Assembly (NCBI RefSeq): GCF_007565055.1
Contig: NC_044562.1
Location: 52,896,250-52,960,249 of the forward strand
DNA: 64,000 bases
From: Rhinopithecus roxellana
Taxonomy: Eukaryota > Chordata > Mammalia > Primates > Cercopithecidae
Direction of reading: 5' to 3'
Of the stretch, positions 1 to 12,441 are shown one piece after another. Each line of letters begins with the position of its first letter. Within the stretch, counting starts at the first letter, position 1. The notes under the pieces were generated by a model that saw nothing but the letters and a program-made list of their open reading frames with translations, had not been told where the DNA came from and did not search any database. A program made the translations under genes and the position numbers.

Positions 1-459
1 AGCTGAACAAAAGGCAGCAGAAACCTCTGCAGATTTAAATGTCCCTGTCTGACAGTTTTGAAGAGAGTAGTGGTTCTCCCAGCACAGAGTTTGAGATCTG
101 AGAATGGACAGACTGCCCCATCAAGTGGGTCCCTAACCCCCGAGGAGCCTAACTGGGAGGCATCCCCCAGTAGGGGCAGACTGACACCTCACACGGCTGG
201 GTACACCTCTGAGATGAAGATTCCAGAGGAAAAATCAGGCAGCAACATTTGCTGCTCAGCAATATCCACTGTTCTGCAGCCTCTGCTGCTGATACCCAGG
301 CAGACAGGGTCTGGGGTGGACCTCCAGCAACCCCAACAGACCTGCAGCTGAGGGTCCTGACTGTTAGAAGGAAAACTAACAGACAGAAAGGACATCCACA
401 CCAAAACCCCATCAGTACGTCACCATCATCAAAGACCAAAGGTAGATAAAACCACAAAG

Positions 460-1476
460 ATGGGGGAAAAACAGAGCAGAAAACCTGAAAATTCTAAAAA
501 TCAGAGCGCCTCTCCCCCTCCAAAGGAACACAGCTCCTCGCCAACAATGGAACAAACCTGGACGGAGAATGACTTTGATGAGTTGAGAGAAGAAGGCTTC
601 AGATGATCAAACTTCTCCGAGCTAAAGAAGGAAGTTTGAAACTATCGCAAAGAAGCTAAAAACATTGAAAAAACATTAGACGAATGGCTAACTAGAATAA
701 CCAATGTAGAGAAGTCCTTAAATGACCTGATGGAGCTGAAAACCATGGCATGAAAACTACATGACAAATGCACAAGCTTCAGTAACCGATTCAATCAACT
801 GGAAGAAAGGGTATCAGTGATTGAAGATCAAATGAATGAAATGAAGCAAGAAGAGAAGTTTAGAGAAAGAAGAGTAAAAAGAAACGAACAAAGCCTCCAA
901 GAAATATGGGACTATGTGAAAAGACCAAATCTATGTCTGATTGGTGTACCTGAAAGTGACAGGAAGAATGGAACCAAGTAGGAAAACACTCTGCAGGATA
1001 TTATCCAGGAGAACTTCCCCAACCTAGCAAGGCAGGCCAACATTCAAATTCAGGAAATACAGAGAACACCAAAAAGATACTCCTTGAGAAGAGCAACTCC
1101 AAGACACATAACTGTCAGATTCACCAAAGTCAAAATGAAGGAAAAAATGTTAAGGGCAGTCAGAGAGAAAGATCAGGTTACCCACAAAGGGAAGCCCATC
1201 AGATTAACAGTGGATCTCTTGGCAGAAACTCTACAAGACAGAAGAGAGTGGAGGCCAATATTCAACATTCTTAAAGAAAAGAATTTTAAACCCAGAATTT
1301 CATATCTAGCCAAACTAAGTTTCATAAGTGAAGGAGAAATAAAATCCTTTACAGATAAGCAAATGCTTAGAGATTTTGTCACCACCAGGCCTGCCTTATA
1401 AGAGCTCCAGAAGGAAGCACTAAACATGGAAAGGAACAACTGGTAATAGCCACTGCAAAAACATGCCAAAATGTAA
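460..1476 (+). pseudogene. L1-A ORF1 (RNA-binding protein), inactivated
   Basis: ORF1p is the trimeric RNA-binding chaperone of LINE-1. The span from ATG 460 to TAA 1474-1476 is 1017 nt, exactly the 338 codons plus stop usual for human ORF1, so there is no net indel. The frame is broken by stops at 604, 637, 751, 979, 1399, 1444 and 1447. The first two and the one at 751 look like CGA to TGA changes, the expected result of methyl-CpG decay. The longest open piece is 1084-1401, with the C-terminal signature TPRHITVRFTKVKMKEKML and a KPISYLA-like motif (here KPRISYLA). Confidence 0.9.
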
Positions 1477-1539
1477 AGACCATCAATGCTAGGAAGAAAC
1501 TGCATCAACCAACAAGCAAAATAACCAGCTAACATCTTA

Positions 1540-4500
1540 ATGACAGGATCAAATTCACAATTAACAATATTAACCTTAAGTGTAAATGGGCTAAATGCTC
1601 CAATTAAAAGACACAGACTGGCAAACTGGATAAAGAGTCAAGACCCATCAGTGTGCTGTATTCAGGAGACCCATCTCACGTGCAGAGACACACATAGGTT
1701 CAAAATAAAGGGATGGAGGAAGATCTACCAAGCAAATGGAAAACAAAAAAAAGACAGGGGTTGCAAACCTAGTCTCTGATAAAACAGACTTTAAACCAAC
1801 AAAGATCAAAAGAGACAAAGAAGACCATTACATAATGGTAAAGGGATCAATTCAACAAGAAGAGCTAACTATCCTAAATATATATGCACCCAATACAGGA
1901 GCACCCAGATTCATAAAGGAAGTCTTTAGAGACTTACAAAGAGACTTAGACTCCCACATAATAATAATGGGAGACCTTAACACCCCACTGTCAACATTAG
2001 ACAGATCAACAAGACAGAAAGTTAACAAGGATATCCAGGAATTGAACTCAGCTCTGCACCAAGCAGACCTAATAGACAACTACAGAAATCTCCACCCCAA
2101 ATCAACAGAATATACATTCTTCTCAGTACCACCTCGCTCTTATTACAAAATTGACCACATGGTTGGAAGCAAAGCACTCCTCAGCAAATGTAAAAGAACA
2201 GAACTTATAACAAACTCTCTCTCAGACCACAGTGCAAACAAACTAGAACTTGGGATTAAGGAACTTAATGGAAACTACATGGAACTGAACAAACTGCTCC
2301 TGAATGACTACTGGGTACATAATGAAATGAAGGCAGAAATAAAGATATTCTTCAAAACCAATGAGAACAAAGATACAACAAACCAGAATCTCTGGGACAC
2401 ATATAAAGCAGTGTGTAGAGGGAAATTTATAGCACCAAATGCCCACAAAAGAAATCAGGAAAGATCTAAAATTGACACCCCAACATCACAGTTAAAAGAA
2501 CTAGAGAAGCAAGAGCAAACATATTCAAAAGCTAGAAGAAGGCAAGAAATAACTAAGATCAGAGCAGAACTGAAGGAGATAGAGACACAAAAAACCCTTC
2601 AAAAAATCAATGAATCCAGGAGCTGGTTTTTTGAAAAGATCAACAAAATTGATAGACCGCTAGCAAAACTAATAAAGAAGAAAAGAGAGAAGAATCAAAT
2701 AGATGCAATAAAAAATGATAAAGGGGATATCACCACCGACCCCACAGAAATACAAACTACCATCAGAGAATACTATAAACACCTCTATGCAAATAAACTA
2801 AAAAATCTAGAAGAAATTGATAAATTCCTGGACACATACACTCTCCCAAGACTAAACTAGGAAGAAGTTGAATCCCTGAATAGACCAATAACAGGCTCTG
2901 AAATGGAGGCAATAATTAATAGCCTACCAACCAAAAAAAGGCCAGGGCCAGACAGATTCACAGCTGAATTCTACCAGAGATACAAGGAGAAGCTGGTACC
3001 ATCCCTTCTGAAACTATTCCAATCAATAGAAAAAGAGGGAATCCTCCCTAACTCATTTTATAAGGCTAACATCATCCTGATACCAAAGCCTGGCAGAGAC
3101 ACAACAAAAAAAGAGAATTTGAGACCAGTATCCCTGATGAACATCGATGCAAAAATCCTCAATAAAATACTGGCAAACCTAATCCAGCAGCACATCAAAA
3201 AGCTTATCCACAATGATCAAGTGAGCTTCATCCCTGGGATGCAAAGCTGGTTCAACATACACAAATCAATAAATGTAATCCAGCATATAAATAGAACCAA
3301 AGACAAAACCACATGATTATCTCAATAGATGCAGAAAAGGTCTTTGACAAAATTCAACAGCCCTTCATGCTAAAAACTCTCAATAAATTCGGTATTAATG
3401 GAATGTATCTCAAAATAATAAGAGCTATTTATGACAAACCCACAGCTAATATCATACTGAATGGGCAAAAACTGGAACCATTCCCTTTGAAAACTGGTAC
3501 AAGACAGGGATGCACTCTCTTACCACTCCTATTCAACATAGTCTTGGAAGTTCTGGCCAGAACAATCAAGCAGGAGAAATAAATAAAGGGTATTCAATTA
3601 GGAAAAGAGGAAGTCAAATTGTCCCTGTTTGCAATGACATGATTGCATATTTAGAAAACCTGATCATCTCAGTCCAAAATCTCCTTAAACTGAGAAGCAA
3701 CTTCAGCAAAGTCTCAGGATACAAAATCAATGTGCACAAATCACAAGCATTCTTATACATCAATAACAGACAAGCAGAGAGGCAAATCATGAGTTAACCC
3801 CCATTCACAATTGCTTCAAGGAGAATAAAATACCTAGGAATCCAACTTACAAGGGTTATGAAGGACCTCTTCAAGGAGAACTACAAACCACTGCTGAACA
3901 AAATAAAAGAGGGCAGAAGCAAATGGAAGAACATTCCATGCTCATGGATAGGAAGAATCAATATTGTGACAATGGCCATACTGCCCAAGGTAATTTATAG
4001 ATTCACTGCCATCCCCATTAAGCTACCAATGATTTTCTTCACAGAATTGGAAAAAACTGCTTTAAAGTTCATATGGAACCTAAAAAGAGCCCGCATTGCC
4101 AAGACAATCCTAAGCCAAAAGAACAAAGCTGGAGGCATCATGCTACCTGACTTCAAACTATACTACAAGGCTACAGTAACCAAAACAGCATGGTATTGGT
4201 ACCAAAACAGAGATATAGATCAATGGAACAGAACAGAGCCCTCAGAAATAATTCCATACATTTACAACCATCTGATCTTTGACAAATCTGCAAAAACAAT
4301 AAATGGGGGAAGTATTCCCTATTTAATAAATGGTGCTGGGAAAATTGGCTAACTATAAGTAGAAAAATATAACTGGATCCCTTCCTTACACCTTATATAA
4401 ACATTAATTCAAGATGGATTAGAGACTTAAATGTTAGACCTAAAACCATAAAAACCCTAGCAGAAAACCTAGGCAATACCATTCAGGACACAGGCATCGG

Positions 4501-5351
4501 CAAGGACTTCATGTCTAAATCATCAAAAGCAATGGCAACAAAAGCCAAAATTCACAAATGGGACCTAATTAAATGAAAGAACTTCTGCACAGCAAAAGAA
4601 CTACCATCAGAGTGAACAGGCAACCTACAGAATGAAAGAAAACGTTTGCAATCTACTCATCTGACAAAGGGCTAATATCCAGAATCTACAAAGAAGTCAA
4701 ACAAATTTAAAAGAAAAAAACAAACAACCCCATCAAAAACTGGGCAAAGGATATGAACAGACACTTCTCAAAAGAAGACATTTATGCAGCCAGTAGACAC
4801 ATGAAAAAATGCTCATCATCACTGCTCATCAGAGAAATGCAAATCTAAAACCACAATGAGATACCATCTCACGCCAGTTAGAATGGCAATCATTAAAAAG
4901 TCAGGAAACAACAGGTGCTAGAGAGGATGTGAAGAAATAGGAACACTTTTACACTGTTGGTGTAACTGTAAACTAGTTCAACCATTGTGGAAGACAGTGT
5001 GGAAATTCCTCAAGGATCTAGAACTAGAAATACCATTTCACCCAGCCACCCCATTACTGGGTATACACCCAAAGGATTATAAATCATGGTGCTATAAAGA
5101 CACATGCATGCGTATGTTTATTGCGGCACTATTCACAATAGCAAAGACTTGGAACCAACCCAAATGTCCGTCAATGATAGACTGGATTAAAAAAATGTGG
5201 CACATATACACCATGGAATACTATGAAGCCATTAAAAAGGATGAGTTCATGTCCTTTGTAGGGACATGGATGAAGCTGGAAACCATCATTCTCAGCAAAC
5301 TATCACAAGAACAGGAAACACCGCATGTTGTCACTTATGGGTGGGAATTGA
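1540..5351 (+). pseudogene. L1-A ORF2 (endonuclease-reverse transcriptase), inactivated
   Basis: ORF2p nicks target DNA and copies L1 RNA. The start is the canonical MTGSNSQLTILTL. The endonuclease part keeps E43 (QETHL), the MGDLNTPLS block, KIDHMVGSK and SDH near 2228, but residue 14 is Ser in place of the metal-binding Asn. A frameshift falls in an A-run near 1741-1750. Stops occur at 2858, 3580 and 3795. Another frameshift lies near 3303-3312. In the reverse-transcriptase FADD box, one base is missing at about 3633, so the catalytic motif itself is broken. Later stops include one at 4350. The distance from ATG to the inferred stop is 3812 nt against 3828 in intact copies. Confidence 0.9.
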
Positions 5352-5632
5352 ACAATGAGAACACTTGGACACAGGGTGGGGAACACACACTGGGGCCTGT
5401 CGTGGGGTGGGGGTAGGGGGAAGGGACAGCATTAGGAGATATACCAAATGTAAATGGTGAGTTAATGGGTGCCTCACACCAACATGGCACATGTATATAT
5501 ATGTAACAAACCTGCACGTGGTGCACATGTACCCTAGAACATAAAGTATAATAAAAAAAAAAAAAGAAAAGAAAAACAATGCCTTTATAGTCTCAAAGGT
5601 AATGTCATTCATTCGTTAAAAAATGCTTACAA

Positions 5633-5930
5633 GTGGCCCACGCCTGCAATCCTATCACTTTGGGAGACTGAGACAGGTGGGTCACAAGGCTGGGAGATCG
5701 ACACCATCATGGCGAACACAATGAAACCCCATCTCTACTAAAAACACAAAAAATTAGCCAAGTGTGGTGGGGGGCACCTGTAGTCGCAGCTACTTGGGAG
5801 GCTGAGGCAGGAGAATGGCGTGAATTGGGAGGCAGAGTTTGCAGTGAGCCCAGATAGCACCACTGTACTCCCGCCTGGGCAACTGAGTGAGACTTCGTCT
5901 CACAGAAAAAAAAAAAAAAAAAAAAAATAG
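5633..5930 (+). mobile_element. Alu (AluY-like), plus strand
   Basis: Dimeric 7SL-derived Alu with an A-rich tail at 5906-5927. The diagnostic GAGAATGGCGTGAA in the right arm favours AluY. The first ~10 bases of the consensus are missing. Imperfect target-site duplications flank it: AAAATGCTTACAA ending at 5632 and AAGAATGCTTGCAA at 5932-5945. Confidence 0.93.
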
Positions 5931-5945
5931 AAAGAATGCTTGCAA

Positions 5946-6560
5946 CTCTGCTAGATGTGGGGATACAGCAGTGAAAATCAAAGACACAGACCTTGAGTAC
6001 ACATCATCTGGAGTCCAGAGGGACACACAGACAAGTTAAACACATTTCATGTTGGGAAGTACCAAATGCAGGAAGATAGGAGAGGCATAAAATACCCTTG
6101 GGTCATCAGAGAAGGGTTCTCAAAGGTAGTGTCACTCACATTGAGGCCTGAATGCAAAGCAGGAATTTCTGGTGAAGTGCAGTCAAGCAGTCTGCCAAGT
6201 AGAAGGAAAATAATGTATGAAGGTCTAGAGGTGAGACTGAGCATGGCTAGTTTACGTAATTGAAAGCAATTTTGCTTTATTAAAATGTAGTATATTGGTA
6301 CCTAAGAAAGGAGAGGATAAATCTTGCAAGTTAGGATAAAAAACTTTGACTTTATCTTAGAAAAATGTGAAGCTATTGGGCCTTTGAAAGAAAGAAAAGA
6401 AGATGAGCAGATTTGTCATAGAAAGTATACTCTGGCTAGTGGTTGTAGCATGGGCCCAGAAAAGAGCAAAGGACTAGGTAGGAGACTGCTTCTGGAACCC
6501 AGATGTGAATTTACAGTGGATTAGACTTGTGTAGAGACAGTGGAGATGAAGCGAAAACAG
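5946..6560 (-). repeat. L2-like LINE remnant, antisense
   Basis: The text resembles the reverse complement of an L2 3' end. It has the block GGGATACAGCAGTGAA near 5958, then an acquired-repeat style run (GGGTTCTCAAAGGTAGTG near 6114) and CATTGAGGCCTGAA near 6140. Divergence is high, so the right boundary is uncertain. Confidence 0.5.
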
Positions 6561-7229
6561 TGCTGTCATTTACCAGAATAAGGGATTTGGAAAGGGGAAC
6601 GTATTTGAAAGAAAAATTATAAAGAGAATTAGAGGTTGCAATGAGTTTATAACTTCTAAGTAGCAGTGGAGTATCCCAGTGCTAATAACTGCAGGAAGCT
6701 ATTTTCAACTTTAGCCCAAAAGGGGTAAGCAGGCAGGAACTCTGACTTTAACTCCAGTAACACATAGCCTGAGGCATATCCAGAGTGGAGAAAATATATA
6801 TTCCCACTCACTGTTCTCCCTCATTCCCTCCCTGTCACCTTATGCCAACGCTCACCATTGTTCTAACTCCAACAGAAGATAGAATGCAGTAGAGTCGTTG
6901 ACGCCATCCATGTTAGTCAAACCCCTGGGTCATGGAGCCAGATGAAGAAGGAGGGCAAACAGAAGGTAACCTGCACAAACTTATTGTTAGCACTATCATG
7001 CACCTCTGGATCTTTATCTTCCTTAAGCTCATAGTAGTGTTTAACAATTTTGGCCACTTCTTGAAACTTTCCTTTTGTGGCCTATGACCCTGCAATCTAC
7101 CTGTCTTTTACCGCAGCCTCCTTTGCTGTATCTATCCCTTTATTTAAATGCTGATGCCCTCAGAGCTATGGCTCTTCAAAAGCTGTTTTTCTCTCATTGG
7201 CCTTCAGTGGGTCTCCTCTATTCCTATTG
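6561..7229. other. Unassigned AT-rich interval
   Basis: No gene, strong repeat match or structured element recognised. Short open frames on both strands have no recognisable domains. Possibly more very old LINE sequence, given the L2-like material on each side. Confidence 0.4.
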
Positions 7230-7512
7230 CTTCAGTCATCAGCAATAGCTTCATGATTTCTAAGACTATTTTGAATCCAGATATTTTTCCTGAGTTTCAG
7301 GCCCACTTCCTTGTCTGTCTATGTGCATGTTTACTAAGAAGTCTCATAGACATCTCAAGATCAACATGTTAAAATTGAACTATCATATCTAACCTCAAAT
7401 CCTTTCCATTCATATTTCCTACTTTAGCAAATGATAAAATCATTCTTACAACTACCCAAAATAGAAATTTTGGATTCATCCTTGACCTAACACATTTACT
7501 TGTAATTAGAAT
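7230..7512 (+). repeat. L2/CR1-type LINE reverse-transcriptase remnant (left half)
   Basis: One frame reads RHLKINMLK at 7348-7374 and RNFGFILDL at about 7463-7489. These resemble the C-terminal reverse-transcriptase signatures of L2/CR1 LINEs (WMSNRHLKLN..KTE and KNLGVILDSSLS). The remnant is interrupted by L1-B and resumes at 13627. Confidence 0.55.
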
Positions 7513-7544
7513 TTTTTTTTTTCTTTTCTTCTTCTTCTAAAAAA

Positions 7545-7699
7545 GAAGACAGTGTTGCAATTCCTCATGGATCTAGAACCAGAAATACCATTTGACTCAG
7601 CAATCCCATTACTGGGTATATACCCAAAGGAATATAAATTATTCTACTATAAAGACACATGCACATGTATGTGTTATTATTGCAGCACTACTTACAATA
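7545..7699 (+). mobile_element. Inverted terminal ORF2 segment of L1-B
   Basis: This 155-bp piece is plus-strand ORF2 sequence equivalent to about 4995-5143 of L1-A. It encodes the frame FLMDLEPEIPFDSAIPLLG, the C-terminal region of ORF2. It sits between the T-rich tail and the minus-strand body, which starts at 7701 with sequence equivalent to L1-A position 4982 and upstream. The two parts therefore abut the same break point in opposite orientation. Confidence 0.85.
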
Positions 7700-10600
7700 C
7701 GGTTGAACTAATTTACTTTCCCACCAACAGTGTAAAAGCATTCCTATTTCTCCACAGCCTTGCCAACATCTATTGTTCCCTGACTTTTTAATAATTGCCA
7801 TTCTGACTGGTGTGAGATAGTATCTCATCATGGTTTTGATTCGTATTTCTCTGATGATAAGTGATGTTGAGCTTTTTTTCATGTTTCTTGGCCACGTCAA
7901 TGTCTTTTTTTGAGAAGTGTTGTTCATATCCTTTGCCCACTTTTTGATGTGGTTGTTTTTTTCTTGTAAATATGTTTAAATTCCTTGTAAATTCTGGATA
8001 TTAGCCCTTTGTCAGAAGGGTAGATTGCAAAAATTTTCTCCCATTCTGTAGGTTGCCTGTTCACTCTGATGCTAGTTTCTTTTGCTGTGCAGAAGCTCTT
8101 TAGTTTAATTAGATCCCATTTGCCAATTTTGGCTTTTGTTGCAATTGCTTTTGGCATTTCTGTCATGAAGTCTTTGCCCATGCCTGTGTCTTGAATAGTA
8201 TTGCCTAGGTTTTCTTCTAGGGTTTTTATGGTTTTGGGTTTTATATTTAAGTCTTTAACCCATCTTGAGTTACTTTTTGTATAAGGTGTAAAGAAGGGGT
8301 CCAGTTTCAATTTTCTGCATATGACTAGCCAGTTTTCCCAACACCATTTACTGAATAGGAGATTCTTTCACCATTGCTTATTTTTGTCAGGTTTGTCAAA
8401 GATCAGATGGTTGTAGATATGTGGTGTTATTTCTGGGGTCTCTGTTCTGCCCCATTGGTCTATATGTCTGTTTTGATACAAGTACCATGCTGTTTTGGTT
8501 ACTGTAGCCTTGTAGTATAGTTTGAAGTCAGGTAGCATGATGCCTCCAGCACTGTTCATTTTGCTTAGGACTGTCTTGGCTATACAGGGTCTTCTTGATT
8601 CCATATGAAATTTAAAATAGTTTTTTTCTAATTCTGTGAAGAATGTCAATGGTAGTTTGGTGGGAATAGCATTGACTCTGTAAATTACTTTGGGCAGTAT
8701 GGCCATTTTCATGATATTGAGTCTTCCTATCCATGAGAATGGAACGTTTATCCATTTGTTTGTGTCCTCTCTTAATTCTTTGAGCAGTGGTTTGTAGTTC
8801 TCCTTGAAGAAGTCCTTCACATCCTTTGTTAGCTTATTCCTAGGTATTTTATTCTCTCTGTAGTGATTATGAATGGGAGTTCATTTATGATTTGGCTCTC
8901 TGCTTGCCTATTGTTGGTGTAAAGGAATGCTTGTGATTTTTGTACATTGAGACTTTACTGAAGTTGTTTATCAGGTCAAGAGGTTTTTGAGTTGAGATGA
9001 TGGGGTTTTCTAAATAGAAAATCATGTCATCTGCAAACAGAGACAACTTGACTTCCTCTCTTCTGATTTGAATACCCTTTATTTCTTTCTCTTGCCTGAT
9101 TGCCCTGGCCAGAACTTCCAATATTATGTTGAATAGGAATGGTGAGAGAGGGCATCCTTGTCTTGTACTGGTTTTCAAAGGGAATGCTTCCAGCTTTTGC
9201 CCATTCAATATGATATTGGCTGTGGGTTTGTCATAAATACCTCTTATTATTTTGAGATGTGTTCCATCAGTACCTAGTGTATTGAGAGTTTTTAACATGA
9301 AGGGATGTTGAATTTTATCAAAGGCCTTTTCTGCATCTATTAAGATAATAATGTAGTTTTTGTCATTGGTTCTCTTTATGTGATGGATTACATTTATTGA
9401 TTTGCATATGTTGAACCAGACTTGCATCCCAGGGATGAAGCCGACTTGGTTGTGGTGGATAAGTTTTTATTGTGCTGCTGGATTCGATTTGCCAGTATTT
9501 TATTGAGAATTTTCACATTGATGTTCATCAGGGATATTGGTCTGAGGTTTTCTTTTTTTGTTGTGTCTCTTCCCAGTTTTGGTATCAGGATGATGCTAGC
9601 TTCATAAAATGAGTTAGGGAGGAGCCCCTCCTTTTCCATTGTTTGGAACAGTTTCAGAAGGAATGGTACCAGTTCCTCTTTGTACTTCTGGTAGAATTCA
9701 GCTATGAATCTGTCTGGTCCTGGGCTTTTTTTGGTTTGTAGGCTATTAATTAATGCCTCAATTTCAGAGCTTGCTATTGTTCTATTCAGAGATTCAACTT
9801 CTTCCTGATTTAGTCTTGGTAGGGTGTATGTGTCCAGGAATTTATTTATTTCTTCTAGATTTTCTAGTTTATTTGCATAGGGATGTTTTATTATTCTCTG
9901 ACGGTAGTTTGTATTTCTGTGGTGTTGGTGGTGATATCTCCTTTATCATTGTTTTTATTGTGCCTATTTGATTCTTCTCTCTCTTATTCATTAGTATCTA
10001 TCTAGTGATCTATCTATTTTGTTAATTTTTTCAAAAAAAAAAACAACTCATGGATTCATTGACTTTTTGAAGGGTTTTTTGTGTCTCTATCTCCTTCAAT
10101 TATTCTCTGATCTTAGTTATTTCTTGTCTTTTGCTAGCTTTTGGATTAGTTTACTCTTACATCTCTAGCTCTTTTAATTGTGATGATAGGGTGTCAATTT
10201 GAAATCTTTCTAGCTTTCTGATATAGACATTTGGTGCTATAAATTTCCTTCTTAACACTGCTTTAGCTGTGCCTCAGAGATTTTGGTATATTTTATCTTT
10301 TTTCTCATTGGTTTCAAAGAACTTATTGATTTCTTCCTTAATTTCATTGTTTACCCAGGAGTCATTCAGGAGCAGGTTGTTCAATTTCCATGAAATTATG
10401 TGAGTTCAAATGAGTTTCTTAATCCTGAGTTCTTATTTGCTTGCTCTGTGGTCTGAGAGACTGTTTGTTATGATTTCAGTTCTTTTGCATTTCCTGAGGA
10501 GTGTTTTACCTCCAATTATGCAGTCAATTTTAGAATAAGTGCCATGTGGCACTGAGAAGAATGTGTTTTCTGTTGATATGGTTTAGAGAGTTCTGTAGAT

Positions 10601-10919
10601 ATCTATCAGGTCCACTTGATCTAGAGCTGAGTTCAAGTCCTGAATATCCTTGTTAATTTTCTCTCTCATTGATCTAATACTGACAGTGGGGTGTTAAAAT
10701 CTTCCACCATTATTGTGTGGGAGTCTAAGTCTCTTTGTAGGTCACTAAGAACTTATTTTATGAATCTGGGTGCTCCTTTATTGGGCACATATATATTTAG
10801 AATAGATAGGTCTTCTTGTTTAATTATTCCCTTTACCATTATGTAATGTCCTTCTTTGTCTTTTTTGATCTTTGTTTGTTTGAAGTCTGTTTTCTCAGAG
10901 ATTAGGATTACCACCTTTG

Positions 10920-10964
<45 letters not shown>

Positions 10965-11165
10965 TCATTTGCTTGGTAAATTTTCCTCCATCCTTTTGTT
11001 TTAAGCCTGTGTGTGTCTTTGGATGTAAGATGGGTCTCCTGAATACAGCATACTGATGGGGTCTTGACTCCTTATTCAATTTGTCAGTCTGTGTCCTTTG
11101 ATTGGGGCATTTAGCCCATTTACATTTAAGGTTAGTATTGTTATGTGTGAATTTCATCCTGTCAT
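7700..11165 (-). pseudogene. L1-B ORF2, inactivated
   Basis: The ATG lies at 11163-11165 and the frame starts MTG/MKFTHNNTNLKCKWA. The reverse-transcriptase block 8885-9427 keeps an intact KLSLFADDMIFYLENP, so the FADD catalytic motif survives locally. Downstream pieces at 8368-8820 and 7924-8310 carry the thumb and C-terminal regions. The frame is split by many stops and shifts and by a 39-base A tract (T at 10921-10959) within the endonuclease domain. The C-terminus is lost to the inversion. Confidence 0.88.
10921..10959. repeat. T39 homopolymer inside L1-B ORF2
   Basis: An uninterrupted run of 39 T (39 A in ORF2 sense). It occupies the place of the short A-run seen near codon 65-70 of other copies, as at 1741-1750 in L1-A. 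Confidence 0.97.
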
Positions 11166-11233
11166 CATGATGCTATTTTGATGAGGTTATTTTGCACAAT
11201 AGTTGATGCAGTTTCTTCATAGTTCGTTGTTCT

Positions 11234-12441
11234 TTATATTTTGGTGTGTTTTTGCCGTAGTTGGTACCGGTTTTTCCTTTCCATATTTAGTGTTTGTTTT
11301 AGGAGCTCTTGCAGAAGGGGCCTTGTGCTAACTAAATTCCTCAGCATTTGTTTGTCTGGAAATTATTTTATTTCTCCTTATGAAGCTTAGTTTGGCTGGA
11401 TATGAAATTCTGGGTTGAAAATGCTTTTCTTACAGAATATTGAACATTTGCCCCCAGTATCTTCTGGTCTGTAGCATTCCTGCTGAGAGGTCCACTGTTA
11501 GTTTGATGGGCTTCCTTTTGTAGGTAACCTGGCCTTTCTCTCTAGCTGCGTTTAACAGTTTTTACTGCATTTTGACCTTTCTTTATTTTGACACATAATC
11601 TGATGATTATGTGTCTTGGGGTTGACCTTCTTGTGGAGTATCTTAATGGTGTTCTCTGTATTTCCTGAATTTGCATGTTGACCTGCCTTGCTAGGTTGGG
11701 GAAGTTCTCCTGGATAATATCCTGAAGTGTGTTTTCCAGCTTATTTCCATTATCCCTGTCTCCTTCTGGTATTCCAATCAATCATAGGTTCAGTCTTTTT
11801 ATGAAGTCCCATATTTCTTAGAGGCTTTGTTCATTCCTTTTCATTCTTGTTTCTCTAATCTTGTCTGCCTGTCTTATTTCAGTAAGGTGGACTTCATACT
11901 TTGATATCCTTCCTTCCACTTGGTTGATTCAGCTGTTGATATTTTTGTATGCTTCATAAAGTTCTCGTGCTGTGTTTTTCAGGCTCCATCATGTCATTTA
12001 TATTCCTCTCTAAACTAGTTATTCTAGTTAGCAATTCCTCTAATATTTTATCAATGTTTTTAGCTTGTTTGCATTGGGTTAGAACATGCTCCTTTAGCTC
12101 ATCATAGTTTTTTTTTATTACCCATCTGAAACCTACTTCTGTCTATTCGTCCGTCTGATCCTCTGTCCGGTTCTGTACCCTTGATGGAGAGACATTGCGA
12201 TCATTTGGAGAAGACACACTCTGGTCTTTTGGATTTTCAGCACTTTTTGTTGTTGTTTTTGATTCTTTCTCATCTTTGTGAGTTTGTCTAGTTTTGGTCT
12301 TTGAGGCTGCTGACCTTTGGTAGGGTTTTGTGGGGGTCTTTTTGTCATTGTTGTTGTTGATGATGATGCGGTTGGTGTCACTTTCTGCTTCTTTGTTGTT
12401 CTTTCAATAGTCAGGTCCCTCTTCTGTAGGGCTGCTGCCAT
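11234..12441 (-). pseudogene. L1-B ORF1, inactivated
   Basis: The likely start is M at 12441 (MAAALQKRDLTIERTTKKQK) and the stop is TAA at 11234-11236 after NRYQLRQKHTKI. The N-terminal region is basic and Q/K-rich and unlike that of L1-A, as expected for the fast-evolving ORF1 N-terminus. The RNA-binding part is visible at 11542-11781 (ENTLQDIIQENFPNLARQV and TPRHIIIRL). Stops and frameshifts separate these blocks. Confidence 0.75.

Larger units (their letters stand above)
1..5577 (+). mobile_element. L1-A: primate LINE-1 (L1PA-type), 5' end cut by window edge
   Basis: The element runs from the 5' UTR (1-459) through ORF1 (460-1476), a short inter-ORF spacer, ORF2 (1540-5351), a G-rich 3' UTR (about 5352-5552) and an A-rich tail (5553-5577). 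Order and spacing match a primate L1. The tail is interrupted by G residues, as in an old copy. The upstream part of the 5' UTR and the 5' target-site duplication lie outside the window. Many stop codons and frameshifts show it is dead. Subfamily is a guess: a middle-aged L1PA, from the degree of decay. Confidence 0.95.

Noticed and set aside
58..457. Open frames of 66-102 codons on both strands in the L1-A 5' UTR
   Set aside because: They lie in GC-richer L1 5' UTR, overlap one another on both strands, and none matches a known L1 protein that I can recognise.
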